A stretch of 64,000 bases of DNA from Tenrec ecaudatus (lineage: Eukaryota > Chordata > Mammalia > Afrosoricida > Tenrecidae). This document shows, piece by piece, positions 33,678 to 44,869 of this stretch. Location of the stretch: contig NC_134546.1 of NCBI RefSeq assembly GCF_050624435.1, forward strand, positions 77,603,700-77,667,699. Direction: 5' to 3'. The notes below the pieces were generated by a model. The model was not told where the DNA came from. It ran no database searches and saw only the letters and a list, made by a program, of their open reading frames with translations. The position numbers and the translations under genes were made by a program. The first letter of the stretch is position 1. Each line of letters begins with the position of its first letter.

Positions 33678-33870
33678 TGGTGGGGAGTGGACTAAGCATT
33701 AGTTGCTAAACAAAAGGTTAGGGGTTCAAACCCAGCAGCTACTCCTTGGGAGTAAGATTAAGTATTGTGTACCCATAAATATGGAAAGCTCTGGAAACCT
33801 AAAGAACAGTTATATTCAGTTCTACAGGTTTGCTATGAGTCTGAATTGACCTAATGGCGGTAGATTTACA
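33678..33870 (+). repeat. AfroSINE, near full length
   Basis: GGTTCAAACCCAGCAGCTAC, CTCCTTGGGAGTAAGATTAA, GAAACCTAAAGAACAGTTAT and TTGCTATGAGTCTGAATTGA are the AfroSINE landmarks in order. Confidence 0.8.
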
Positions 33871-36204
33871 CATTGAGGCAGAAGTTGTGTCTTTGCTTGA
33901 TTGCTTGTGTGATTCATTCAGTGATTGTTTATTTTTTCTCCAGTGCAGAAAGTAATGGCATCCACCCTGATTCTCCTACCAAAGATATCCCTGGTAAACA
34001 CAGGCTAGAAATTGTACATTTCTGCTTGGTTCAGCATTTTAACTCAAGTAAATCAACCAATAAAAAATGTGTAAGAATAAAATTTAATAGATTATCCCCA
34101 ATGTGAAGGCCCAAAGGTACACCAGTAGTGAATTTGCAGAAGGTCCTAATTTATTCTGGGTTTGGATCTTTGGTTTTCTTCTAGAATCAAGTCCATGTGA
34201 AACACTGATATATGAGGTGCTAAAATCTGGAGGTCCCTGGTCTTTAAAAAGCCTGGTCTACAAAAGCAAAGTGGAGGAGAAATTAAAAAGATGACGAAGA
34301 ACACTGAGGTCAGATGCCAACAAAGATATAAAAAAACATGCTGAGTGGGACACATGCCAGTGGAGTGAAACAAAGAGGCAGCAGAAAGAAGGGTATGGAA
34401 TGAACTGGATTTTTTGGAACAAAAGGCCAGGCAGGCGGGTCAGGGGTATCTGAAGCATGTACATGCAGGGAGTGTCTCATCCAGATCAGGGGCCCCACAT
34501 CCCCGCTCTACAAAGTGCCTTCAGCAGGTCAGGCACTCGGTGACCATATTTTCACCGAATGAAACAGGAAAACTATAGTCCATGTGCTTTTGTGATACAC
34601 AAGAGCTACCAAGGCATTTGGAAAGGGAGACAAAGTGTCATTCCATTGCAACGTTGTAAAATGAAAAAACAGCACAGACGGTCACAGCAATGGGTGAGGG
34701 CTTGCAAGACAATATGACTTCTCTCCCATTGTGCATACACATAGGGGTCTAACCCTACATTTTCCACTAGAAATATCAGACTACAGTGGGTGTGATGCCA
34801 CCCCATCGATACTGCATTTTCTGGAATCCAATGAAGCGCCCACTGTCCTTTGTTATTCCATGTCAATGCAGGAAAACACATAGTACCATTGATAAACTTT
34901 CCATCAGATTTCTTATGTTGCACTTTTATTTTTCAACCTTTAGAAGGTAGAGGACAAAAATACACAGATGTTGCATTAGGCCAACTTGGGCTCAGGTGTT
35001 GCACTGTGGGTACACCCCTCATAAAGGGAGAGCAGCTATGACAGATGGTTACTTGCTGATCAGATGTGTTGCCTCAATACACAACTGTGCTTACCTCTCT
35101 GGCTCAGCTGGTTCATTCCCATGACCTCTTACCACCACGTTAGTGAGGTAGCATGCCTTCTTCATACTCACTGCTCCCTTCAAAAGCCCAGAACCCCTGA
35201 AAGTGCTCTCTTTCTGAAAGACATCTGCCTCAAGGAGGCATGGTCCAAAGAATTACAAATTATTGCAATGAGGAGACCTTGGAGTAAGTAGTCACCTCAC
35301 AGTATTTATAAACACAAGGGGCACATCAGTTACTTATGTTGTAATTGTAGTGATTGCCTATTGCCCCCTGAATCCTCTTCATTGTCATCCGATGAGCTCA
35401 CAAGGGCTTGAGCCATAAGTCAGGTTACTGTCACTGGTCCTACTGCCCCACAGCAGGTTGCACTGCTCCCATGCAGCAGCCTCTTGGTTCTTTCCATATG
35501 TTTTTTATTCCAATGACTTTAACCTTGTTAACTTGGCCATTGTGTTTGTTACTGGACTGCCAGTATCCGGGCCAGCCAGGTGAAGGAAGGTCATGCAGTG
35601 GTTAGTGGAGTCACTCTCATACACTTGGCTTGTGGTTGCCTTGTTACTCTCTGTGGATGCTAACTGAAACTCAGAAGAGCCCCTTCTTGGTTCCATCAAT
35701 GAGTAAGGCATTTAAGAAAGAACTGTATAGTCTACAACACCATCTTTTGGAACTTGAGGGTTCAGTTTTACAGAGCCTTCTCCTTCCTTTACTATCTCTT
35801 GTTTGGATGATCTGAGTAGCACTTCAGATTCAGGTGGTCTTGGACTTTTCTGCACTGCCTCCTCCATATTCACTTCAGAATCGAGTTATATCGTGGAGCA
35901 GAGTCCAGGGAACTACAAAAAAGATGCAACAGGAAAGCCACCTGCTCTTTGCTCTGGCATCGCCCTGCCTCTTCTATACAGACGGCCCCTTTGGGGTAAG
36001 AACTACCCCCCTGGCCTCAATTCTCTTGGCTACAGCGACCAGGGACTGGACTTGGAGGCCACCTTTACCTTCTCTTTCTTCCTCTGCAGATGCCCCTGTA
36101 GTGAGCGAGGAACACCATCAGAGCCTGCCAAAGAAAATCCTGCCTCCTCTACTGACTTCACCACCACCAAGTCTCTTCACTCATCCACTCCATCTGGAGA
36201 AATG
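33871..36204. other. Unassigned 2.3 kb segment absent from unit A
   Basis: I find no family for this stretch. Frames of 100-150 codons occur on both strands (minus 34606-34923; plus 35803-36252 and 35834-36289 overlapping in two frames), but none shows a motif, signal peptide or conserved pattern I recognise. It could be decayed retroviral or LINE sequence or a processed pseudogene; the sequence alone does not decide. Confidence 0.35.
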
Positions 36205-36360
36205 TTCGTCATGGATTTTTGTCTTCCTTGGATCCACAATCAAAGCTCATGAAAGCAGCGGTCAAGAGATCAAAAGATATAATAAATAAAGTAAATCTCA
36301 CTACTATTCAGAGTGCTGAAGAGCCAGGATCTCACTTTCAAGACTAAGGTGCACCTGACC
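36205..36360 (+). repeat. RTE-type LINE, RT fragment
   Basis: Reads FLGSTIKAHESS then GQEIKRYNK in frame, followed by AAGACTAAGGTGCACCTGAC. This is the conserved stretch upstream of the RTE C-terminus. Confidence 0.65.
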
Positions 36361-36789
36361 TCCCCAAAAAGATTAGAAAAAATAACTAATTCAGCATTCT
36401 ACTGAAGTTGAAGTACATGTGATAATTCTTCAAACACCACTAGTGAGTGTTATTCAGGGTGCACCTAATACTCACCTTCCATGAAGAAGGGCCAGGTCTG
36501 TAGGGAGTTTTTAGGCTATTAGAAGCAAAGGAACCCATCTAGCCTCAGGGGCAACAGACAATTGTTGATTGCCCATGGAAACTCATGGTAACCACTCAGA
36601 TAGCAAGGGTTGATCTACTGCAGTGATTCAGTTCAATTGCTCTTCCAGGACTTCATTTCTGAATCTTCGGGTTTTTCAAAATACCTATCAGTAACCTTTC
36701 ATGACAGTTTTCTTGATGAGGAATCACATTTTATCAATGCAAATGCTATCGTTACTATTTCCAGGTTTAATTGATTTGGATACAAATCA

Positions 36790-36900
36790 TAGTGTCTCCA
36801 TGTATAATACAACAAAACACTGAACAGTCCTATGTTGCCCTCATGGTCCTTGCTATGTTTGATCTCGTTGCAATCATGGTGACAAGCCATCTAACAGTTA
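36790..36900 (-). repeat. RTE-type LINE fragment shared with unit A
   Basis: ACAACAAAACACTGAACAGTCC and GTTGCAATCATGGTGACAAG follow the RTE antisense order; duplicate of 13075-13275. Confidence 0.5.
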
Positions 36901-37045
36901 GATTCTGTACTTTACACAGCATACTGTGTTTTTCTGTGTGCATTCATCTACTGGTGTTAAGAGTCTCCCTGTAGGTTTCTCAAAATAGCCTGTTATGAAT
37001 GGGTGTCTATTATTTGTCATCACTGACTATCTTCCCTGTCCCTAG

Positions 37046-37400
37046 TTGTTCTGCCCCACGCACAGCTGTAGGAAACCCTCTGAGGAGTGGTGAAACCTCA
37101 CAGATCCTCTCCTTAACCTGTGCTGACTTCTCTACACGCACCATGATCAGTTAGTATTACTGGAGCTGGGCCAGCCAATACTTTTTGAAGGAGTCAGAGT
37201 GACTATTAACAATAGACCTTGCTTGTCAAAAAAAAAACTTCACTTCATTCCTGAAGAACTGACCCTCGAGCTCCAGAAGTGAGCCCACAAAATACTTCTC
37301 TCTATAGTTCAAGTCTGTGACCACTGAAGACAAGACACTTTTACTGTATGGGATAGCAGAAGTCAGTGGTATCCAGGCACAGACTACTGTACAGGAGTAG
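37046..37400 (+). pseudogene. IGHV: Decayed clan II IGHV relic
   Basis: An acceptor CCCTAG at 37040-37045 precedes TTGTTCTGCCC, an L-part2-like stretch, and CACGCACAGCTGTAGG, a broken QVQLQ start. Further on, TTAGTATTACTGGAGCTGGG resembles SYYWSW of a clan II V, and TCTGTGACCACTGAAGACAA with TTTTACTGT resembles SVTTEDTA..YC. Reading frames are broken throughout and a 10-base A run interrupts FR3. No leader exon or clear RSS can be placed. It is a V fossil, older than the other pseudogenes here. Confidence 0.72.
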
Positions 37401-37939
37401 GGCATGGCTATACCAGAAATGTGGGTGCACAGCACACAGGACAAGTGACTTCCCTATGGCAGAAATAAGAGAGGAGATGTCACATTGGAGTGAATGGGTA
37501 ACTGGGTGCTAAAAAGTTAAAGATGGCATTCTTTATGAACAACTCTGTAAAAAAATCCATCAATGTCAAATAAAGGAGGAAATATCTTGAAAGACAATGA
37601 TAAGGATAATAATGTTCATCAACAAGAAACAGGTAACAGAGCTATCTATCATCATGTTCACATGAGTAACCATCTGTGCGTCCACACTGAGGAGGAAGGA
37701 TACATTCTGAACTCTCATGCCACAGAGGTTCTCTTTTATGTATAATAGTGTTTAAAAATTCGAAACATCATTAAACATTGATAGATTTTAACTACAGCAG
37801 CAGCAGTGCTTCTGTATCACGTGTATAAGCAGTCTTTATAAAAACCTCCATTCTCCTGTGAGGGTGCGTCTGTTTCTTGGGTCATAAGGAGAACCCCAAC
37901 ACAGGTAGTCCACTCCTCTGCTACTAAGGGGAAGGCCAC
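37401..37939. other. Spacer between the V relic and the IGHV3-like pseudogene
   Basis: No gene or known repeat is seen. Confidence 0.4.
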
Positions 37940-37947
37940 ATGCTAAT
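37940..37947 (+). promoter_or_regulatory. Variant octamer ATGCTAAT
   Basis: One mismatch from ATGCAAAT, 128 nt upstream of the IGHV3-like leader. It is plausible as the former promoter element. Confidence 0.5.
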
Positions 37948-38067
37948 ACAGCTCTCTCTGTGTGCAGGTGAAACCTGTCCTGCTCCTTTCCTGGGAGCTC
38001 TGGGCATGAAGCCCCAGTACTTTGGGCCTCTGCTCTTTCTATTTTCAGCTAACTCAGAGGACACATC

Positions 38068-38440
38068 ATGAATTTTGGAATGGGTTGGGTTTACATTTTG
38101 GCCATTTTACGTGGTAATAATTGAGGACAATGCTGTGTGGTTGTGTATAGAATTATGGATGGGGTAGGCAAAGCAGTGACCTTATCACACTGTATCTGTG
38201 TTTGCACGTGTCCAGTGTAAAGTGAAGCTGGTGAAATCTGGAGGTGACCTGAGAAAGCCTGGGGAATCTCTGAGACACTCCTGTGCAACTTCTGGATTCA
38301 CCTTCGGTGACTATTATATTAGTTGGATCCAGCAGTTTCCAGGACAGAGACTGGAATAGTTTGGTTTTATTACAACTGCAACCAATGGTCAAACAACAGA
38401 GGATGCTTCATCTGTGAAAGGCAGATGATTCACTGTTTCT
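38068..38440 (+). pseudogene. IGHV3: IGHV3-like pseudogene, truncated
   Basis: The only clan III segment in the window. The leader exon is 38068-38113 (46 nt, MNFGMGWVYILAILR), very close to the MEFGLSWVFLVAILK pattern of IGHV3. The donor is GTAATA. The V exon should start at 38208 (GTGTCCAGTGT, coding VQC), but the acceptor reads GCAC instead of AG. The mature region starts at 38219: [19 protein letters not shown], Cys23 in [12 protein letters not shown]1 with GDYY, and [11 protein letters not shown]. Stops lie at 38357-38359 and 38426-38428. The frame ends in FR3 after FTVS, where an LTR begins. The rest of FR3, Cys104 and the RSS are missing. It cannot rearrange. Confidence 0.9.
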
Positions 38441-38985
38441 TTTTTTTCCCCCCATGATAGCATGTGCATCTCAGCCTCACTTGGTCTTCCACAGGGAGAG
38501 AGAGAGACCAGAGTTCAGGAGAGAGGGGGAGGGGAAGGAGGAAAAAGGGAAGGGGAACATGGGAGTGAGGACCAGGGGAGGGGGAGGGGGAGCAGAGAGA
38601 GCTTTTTTATTGCTAATCAACCTTTTATATCTTTGGGGACATGCAAGCCTCCTAATTGCAGGTAAAGACATATGTCACAGGAAGGGGTTGCACTAATTGG
38701 ACTACAGTAACGGGGGGGGGGAGCCATCTAGGGGTAGCCACAAAATAGGAAGGGGAGGTATTGGGAGTACACATGTGACAAGATGGGTGGATCCTTGATC
38801 CAGGGAACCAGCTTAATTTTGGTTATCACTGAGCCAGTTTGACCTGTTCTCTTGCTCACTATTGAAACCATTATCAGTGGGGTGTGAACCCCACCAACAA
38901 TCGAGCAGACTGCAGCATGACTGCCTTCAGGGGGGAATATCACTGAGCATCTGACCTCCCACCATATGCTGGCAAATAGCCTCTA
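38441..38985 (-). mobile_element. ERV-type LTR, antisense, inserted in a V gene
   Basis: On the minus strand there is a TATA-like ATATAAAAGG followed about 15 nt later by GCAATAAAAAAGCTC, a combined poly(A)-signal context typical of class II (betaretrovirus-like) LTRs. A pyrimidine-rich stretch (38505-38600 on the + strand is G/A-rich) follows. No retroviral gene adjoins, so it is a solo LTR or a fragment. Both borders are estimates; the V sequence does not resume on the far side, so a deletion accompanied or followed the insertion. Confidence 0.6.
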
Positions 38986-39419
38986 ATGTTTGGCTTTCCA
39001 ACTGAAGAGAATAAATGACAATTTATGAAAATTATACTCATGACAAACTACCTTGACCAAATCAAACTAGAACCCTTAACATTTTATAAATACATAGATG
39101 GTATTGATAAATTCACAGTTGTATTTGTCCACACATTCATACATATTTTAGTGTAGCCAAGAAGAGGTATAGTTTATACAAGTGTTAGTAAAATAAATTC
39201 CGCATTCATGTGTGTATTCCAAATAAAACATTCTTAAACATGACTCTGCTATCAGTGGCTGTCTGTGGCCATATTTTCTCAGTAGCACACTTAACTCGGT
39301 TTCATTGGGTTGACTTAAAATACATCTGTTTATGCGTGAGTCAGGAAACAAAGAAAGAAAGAGAAAGAAAGAAAGTAGGCCAACAGAAATTCTGTCTTCT
39401 GCACACTAGACATTTTAAA
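38986..39419. other. Spacer with GAAA repeats
   Basis: No gene. A GAAA/AAAG-rich stretch lies at 39345-39375. Confidence 0.4.
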
Positions 39420-40420
39420 AATGGATCAAGCATCATAAAGAAGATACTGGAAACTTCAGAGGTGAGCCAAAGATGGGGAAAAGTCAATTGGTACAAATGA
39501 AGAATCTGGATGACATAAAGTACTGATGGAAGAAGTCTGTCGAGTTGCCACTGGGAAGATAACTAAGGAAGTTGGAATTTCACATGGTTCAGCATTTTCA
39601 ATTATTTAGTCACAATTTTGGTTTCTTGATTGGTGCCAAAAAGCAATGCACAGAGATTGATGAGCTAAAAAATTGCTACTGATGAGCTGCTTTGTAGAAA
39701 ATTGAAGTTAATGAAGCTAGTTTTTTGGAATGAAACTTAAGTATTGATAATTCTTGAATGTATCAAAATGATCCAGAGAGAAATATCCAATGAAAACAGA
39801 TCTGAAGGAATCATCTAGGTTGATTTTCAAAGAATAAAGGTCAATTCAGAATGTATGACAGTGATTTTGTGGATTCTAAAGGGCTAGTCTGGAATGAAAT
39901 TCTCATAGGACAGAGAAAATCAAATAGTACTATTATGAATAAGTTTCAAGAAAATGAAACATGATCTTAGTGAGAAAATGTACTAGAATGTTGCACAAAG
40001 GATCTTTTTTTCTCTATATTATGACAATACACCAGCTCATTCTTCAAGAGTAGGAATGGTTGTACATTGAGGATTTTGTTGAGAAACCTTAACAGTGGTT
40101 CTCAAGTTTCTTAATGCCATGACCCTTTAATATAGTTCCTCACGTTGTAGTGATCCCCCAACCATAAATTTATTTTGTTGCTACTTCATAACTGTAACTT
40201 TGCTACCCTTATGAATCAGGTGAACCCTATGAAAGGTCGCCCAACCCCAAAGGGATCCCGACCCACACCATCCACATGAAAGAGCTGATCTTCCCCCTGC
40301 ATATTTCTGTATTTTCCCATAAGTCAGAGAACATCCGTTGAGTATTGTCAAACTTTCAGTCTGACGTTCTGTAAATCAAGGAGCATAGAATACTTTGGGG
40401 GAAAGTTCAGAACAATAGCT
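39420..40420 (+). pseudogene. Mariner transposase fossil
   Basis: Strongly decayed mariner element. EVCRVATGKITKEVGISHGS near 39527 matches the helix-turn-helix of mariner transposases, and a catalytic-region phrase DNTPAHSS is encoded near 40023-40046. Many stops and frame changes. A SPIN-type element is inserted at 40093. Inverted terminal repeats were not found. Confidence 0.65.
40093..40269 (+). mobile_element. SPIN-type hAT fragment
   Basis: Starts CAGTGGTTCTCAAG and continues CATGACCCTTTAATATAGTT, GTTGCTACTTCATAACTGTA and CCCCAAAGGGATCCCGACCC. This is the order of the non-autonomous SPIN elements, whose ends read CAGxGGTTCTCAA and GGGTCGCGACCCACAGGTTG. The last TIR bases are missing or altered. 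SPIN elements entered tenrecs and several unrelated tetrapods by horizontal transfer, so this copy supports a tenrec origin. Confidence 0.85.
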
Positions 40421-40924
40421 TTATATTTTGATTTTTTTGTTTAGTGAAAATATCTAAGATAGTGGAGAAATGTATTTAACTACATTTGTATATATGCATA
40501 TATATGTATGCAATACCTATTTCTTGGAGGAAGAACAAGATGGTGACCAAGCAGTACACATGGGAAGGACTCCACAAAGACCATCGGAAAAAGAACCAGG
40601 AGAGGGATATCCTACACTTCCAGAATGCAGGATTATCAGCAGAAAGTTACATAACACAAACTTAATAAAAGATCAGCAACATTTGCTGATAGACTCCCCT
40701 TTGTCACCAGCCCTCAACACTAACCAACTGTGTGAAGATTCCCAAATTGCTAGACATAATTTTCCAAGTCCAGGAGCTAGCTAGGATGGTGGAGCTGCTG
40801 AGCTTCAGAATCATAGCTCTATGGAACTAGCCTGAGACCAACATAAGCACAAATAGACTTGGATTTCAGCACAACTCAACGGAGGTCTGGTTGGATGCCC
40901 TAGAAGCCCTAAATCCCCAATAAC

Positions 40925-41455
40925 TGAGATAGCACAACCTACCAGTGTAGTTGCATAATCTGGTGTCAACTTTAGTCTATTAAGAGGAAAGAGGTGGAAT
41001 TTAGCTCGTCAAATACGTCTCAGTTTGATGTCCTCATTTGGAGGGGCTATGGAGATAAACAGCTCACTAGTGGCCAGGTTGACACTCTCTGCTTTGTCTT
41101 CCTGGAAACAAGACATATGGAGCCATGCTGATGGAGCAAGAGTGGGGAAGCTGGAGAAGCCACGTGGAGACCCACGCCAGTGCTGAGATGCTTCCACCAC
41201 CACTGGATCCACAAGTATTTCCACCCACTGGCCTGGGACCTCCCTGCATTCAGTAACATTGCACGGATTTGTAAGTCTAAAGAGGAATTTATGGACTAGT
41301 ACTGAAATATGGGTTAATACAGACTTATGGACTTGATCTGGACTAGGCTGCAATGTTTTCTTAATGTACAATTGCTCTTTGATATAAAACTCTCTCTTCC
41401 ATGCATAGGAATGCCTCTGGATTTGTTTCTCTAGTTAACCCGGACTAACAATACC
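40925..41455 (-). repeat. Interspersed repeat, copy 1
   Basis: From GTGTAGTTGCATAATCTGGT to TTTGTTTCTCTAGTTAACCC. It pairs with 41872-42392. The family is not identified; it is a roughly 0.5 kb retroposon or MITE-like unit. Confidence 0.6.
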
Positions 41456-41871
41456 CAAGAAGTGTGGCAATAACTCTACAGGGCAGCCTGCAGTGGTCAT
41501 AAATAGTGAATAGACTAACTCTCAGAAGCTGGGGGAGTTACAACTAACCCTCTTTCCAGGAGGTACAGCTCTGCCCCTACTTCCCCATCTTAAGATGCCG
41601 ACCAAAAAAGCATGGATTAAAAAAATATTTTGATAGCAGTAATACACACCTGGTTGATTAACAAGGTATTGTCCTCACAATACACCTAGAAATTGCAACA
41701 GTGGTTTTTAAAAGTATGGGCAAGGAATTTGGGCATATGACAAAGACTAAAAGGTTTAGGTGCAAGAAACTTCTCCTTGTTCACATACCTAGCTGTTCAT
41801 CAGTTGTCCCATAACTCCATCCCTGGTCACCACCCCAAGCCACTCAGATAAACAACCTACCCTTTGATTAG
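41456..41871. other. Spacer, no gene
   Basis: No feature recognised. Confidence 0.35.
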
Positions 41872-42392
41872 GTGTGGTAGTTACATAACCTGGTGTCAAT
41901 TTTGGACTTGAGAGTAGTAAGAGTGAAGGGGTGGATTCTAGTCTGCCTAACATGTCATAGCCAATGAGACCTCTGTGTGGACAAGGCCTTCTCCTGAGGA
42001 TTCTGGGAACTCCTGGATTTCATCCTTGAAGATGGGAGACATTTTCTCTCTGTTCACTCCCTGGGAGACATAGCAGCTAATAAGACAAATGGAACTATGC
42101 TAGTGCCCCGGGCTGCAAAAGCTGTGTGGAGACTCGTGCCAATTCAGAGATGCTCACAATGTCATTGAATCTGCAAGAATTCACACCCACTGGCCTGTGA
42201 TCTTCTTGCATCCGGCATCATTACATGTGTTTCCTGAGTCTGAAGAGCACATTATAGACTGGTATCTGACATATGGGCTAATGTTGGACTTATGTACTTG
42301 ATTCTGAACTGGGTTAAACCTCTCTCTTATACACATATGAGTGCCTATAAATTTGTTTCTTTAGTCTACCTGGACGAAAACAGTAGGCTATT
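41872..42392 (-). repeat. Interspersed repeat, copy 2
   Basis: From GTGTGGTAGTTACATAACCT to TTTGTTTCTTTAGTCTACCT. Same order of landmarks as the copy at 40925, including CTGCAAGAATTCACACCCAC against CACAAGTATTTCCACCCAC. Confidence 0.6.
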
Positions 42393-42439
42393 GCTTCATT
42401 CCTCCTAAGCAGGTGGAGGGTATAAAAGGCCCCCAAATG

Positions 42440-43640
42440 AATTTTTTTGAGCTACGTATTTAATTTTTTATTTTTTTTACAAAACAACCTTATCACCTTC
42501 AAAGTACTTGCCATTGCACTTAATATATTAGTCAAATCTCTGATTCCATTTTTGGAAATACTTTTCAAAATTGTCCGTTGGGATGTCTGATACGCGTGCC
42601 TCATTTTTTTCTTCAATTCTTCTATGTCATCAAATCGCTGTCCTTTCATGTCCCTCTTTATTCATGGAAAGAAAAAGAAGTCCTAAGGAGCCATGTCAGG
42701 TGAGTGCATGGGGCAAGAAAGGAATGCTGTTTTTGCCAAAAGCTGTCGCACTGAGATAGCTGCTTGAGCAGCCCGCCACCCCCCCCCCCCCCCGTCAGCT
42801 ACCAACAGGCTTTTTATTTTCTGGGGATCACATATTATGCAATTTTTTCAAAACCTCTAAATAGAAAGGGTAATTAAAGTCTGACCTGTTGGAATGAACT
42901 CCAAATGCACTATTTGCCTCACAGTAAACAACAAATTTGATTTCACTTGATGAGCTTTCTTTGGTGTCTTCCACTGGTTCGATTCATGCTTGCTTTTAGG
43001 GTTGTAAGAATAGTACCATGGCTTATCACCAGAAATAACTTTGGGGAAAAAGTAGAGGTTGGTTTGGAGCTGTCATTTCAAATGACCTCATGTTTCCACT
43101 CAATACTCCGTATCTTGGTCAATCAGAACCGGAGGCACAAACTTCACTGTGAGCCTTTTCATCGCCAAATCTTCTGTTAAGATTTGCTGAACTGAGTTTG
43201 AAGGAAGTCTATATGGTCTGTTGTTGGTATTCAAACAGAAATGCACAAATTTTGTCAACATTTTCATTCATTTGGAAAACTGATGGACATCTGGAACAAG
43301 GTTTGTCATCAATCGATATTTCAACTTTTTTGAAAAAAGGAAACAGCTCATACATTTGCATTTTTCCATAGCACTGCCCTTGTAAGCTGTGTTCAACATT
43401 ACAACAGTGTCTGAGGCATATATCCTGATCAGGAAACATAATTTAAAAGCCGCACACTGGACTCTTAAATTGGCCATCACAAAAATTGAGGTTCAAGCAA
43501 AATTGCTTTCACAACAAAACTCACTGTGACCGGAAAGAATCTTCCCAGGAGACATCACTGGGTGAACTAACTCAATGCTTTCCTGATGGAAAAAAAATGC
43601 ATACTACAAAAAACTTTTCCCAGTGGAGCTTTTTCCCTTT
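42440..43640 (-). pseudogene. Mariner transposase fossil, minus strand
   Basis: Reading the minus strand, the N-terminus lies near 43480 (QCAAFKLCF, MLNTAYKGSAMEKCK), then ISIDDKPCSRCPSVFQMNEN and VDKICAFL, which match the mariner N-terminal region (SVEDxPRSGRPSTSxxDENVxKV). The C-terminus near 42640 reads MKGQRFDDIEELKKKM, the mariner phrase after the catalytic domain. Several frameshifts and a C run at 42779-42793 break it. A different, better preserved family member than 39420. Confidence 0.78.
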
Positions 43641-44869
43641 CTTTTGGTTGTTTTAAGTTTTTTGGGGGAGGTACCCCCACAGAACTATTCTTCCAGCCCT
43701 ATTTAGTCACGTCCATCATCCAGAAAAAAGAGAACCCCAACTCCTCTGACCTTGTTTACTAGTGGTCTGTCATCTTTAGATATTTAACCTAAATCATGAA
43801 AATTCAGGAGTCTCAGCCGTACCAGATATCAAGACCATTCCACTAGTCTTAATATCAACCCTACTCTTACATGTAATAACATCATCACACTACCAGACAC
43901 TGTCCCCAACTGCTCAAAGACTTCTGATCCACACACCCTTGGCTTCCACAAGGACAAGGTTTAGACAGCAGATGTTCTTTTGTTGGCATTGTTGTTGCTC
44001 TGTGTTCTATCATTCCTATAATCCCTCCATGTTTAAAACAATTTGTGAACTCTTCTTATAATTCATCCTTAATCAGGACTTCATTATTTGCTGGTATACG
44101 TAAGAACTGGGGGGGGGGGGGCAGGGTAATGTTACTTTACTTTTTGCTTTCACTTAAATTTGTTTTCCAGTTTTTGAACCAATCATCAATCCAGAAGTTA
44201 GCACCCACATCAGAGACAATGCTCCTGGGCAAAACTTAGAGCCCAAGCAAACATTTATAAAGAGCTCTCACGATTCTTACTCTAGTATCATGTTTTCTAT
44301 TATTTTTTAAAAACTTTACTTTTACCCTTTCCTTCTTCAATATTTAAAGGTTGATTTCTTATCCCTTTTAACCTATCTTTTATTTTCCCTTTCTTTTATT
44401 CTCTTCAAACATTTTCCTTGCATCTCATTCTAATGAAAATAAAATCTAACACTATTCTTACAATTTATTATCTTTTCCCCTGATCTATTATCATTACCCA
44501 TTTTCTGGTCATAGCAACAAGTACATTTGGGAGACTTAATTTCCTTTCATTTAAACTACAAAATAACACTACACGATCTCTCACTTTTTTTGCTTACTTT
44601 TTCTTTACTTCTCCCTCCTCCAACACTTCGTCTTCTACTTTTTAATCTACCCCATTAAAACCTAATCTAACACTCTCCCTCATACAGTTCATACTGTCCA
44701 CTGCCCCTCTACTGTACTATCTAACAGAGTTAAACACTCCCACATAACATTACTTCTCTGTCAACCTTAATAGTTAATCCAAGAAGTCAAGAATCAAGAA
44801 AATATTTCTGTGTGTGTGCGCGCGCGCGCACACACACACACACGAAAGAGAAACAAACAACCAAATTCA
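43641..44869. other. Spacer with low-complexity tracts
   Basis: No gene recognised. Contains a 12-base G run near 44110, pyrimidine-rich DNA at 44290-44760, and a GT/GC/CA alternating tract at 44811-44843 that could adopt Z-DNA. Confidence 0.45.

Larger units (their letters stand above)
20440..36975 (+). repeat. Duplication unit B (V22398 and V31354)
   Basis: Second copy of unit A (2380-13275). Insertions absent from A are the repeat inside 24180-24830, antisense L1 at 25580-26222, two L1 ends near 27582-27815, the pogo element at 27971-30186, the repeat at 30462-31018, and most of 32600-36380. These explain why unit B is longer. Confidence 0.72.

Noticed and set aside
35803..36289. Two overlapping frames of about 150 codons as a gene
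   Set aside because: They overlap in different frames, show no conserved motif, and end in an RTE LINE fragment.
4049..38440. V segments being T-cell receptor delta/alpha V genes, which also use 23-RSS
   Set aside because: [16 protein letters not shown] and [18 protein letters not shown]1, WIRQ and the octamer promoters are heavy-chain features; the leaders match IGHV families.
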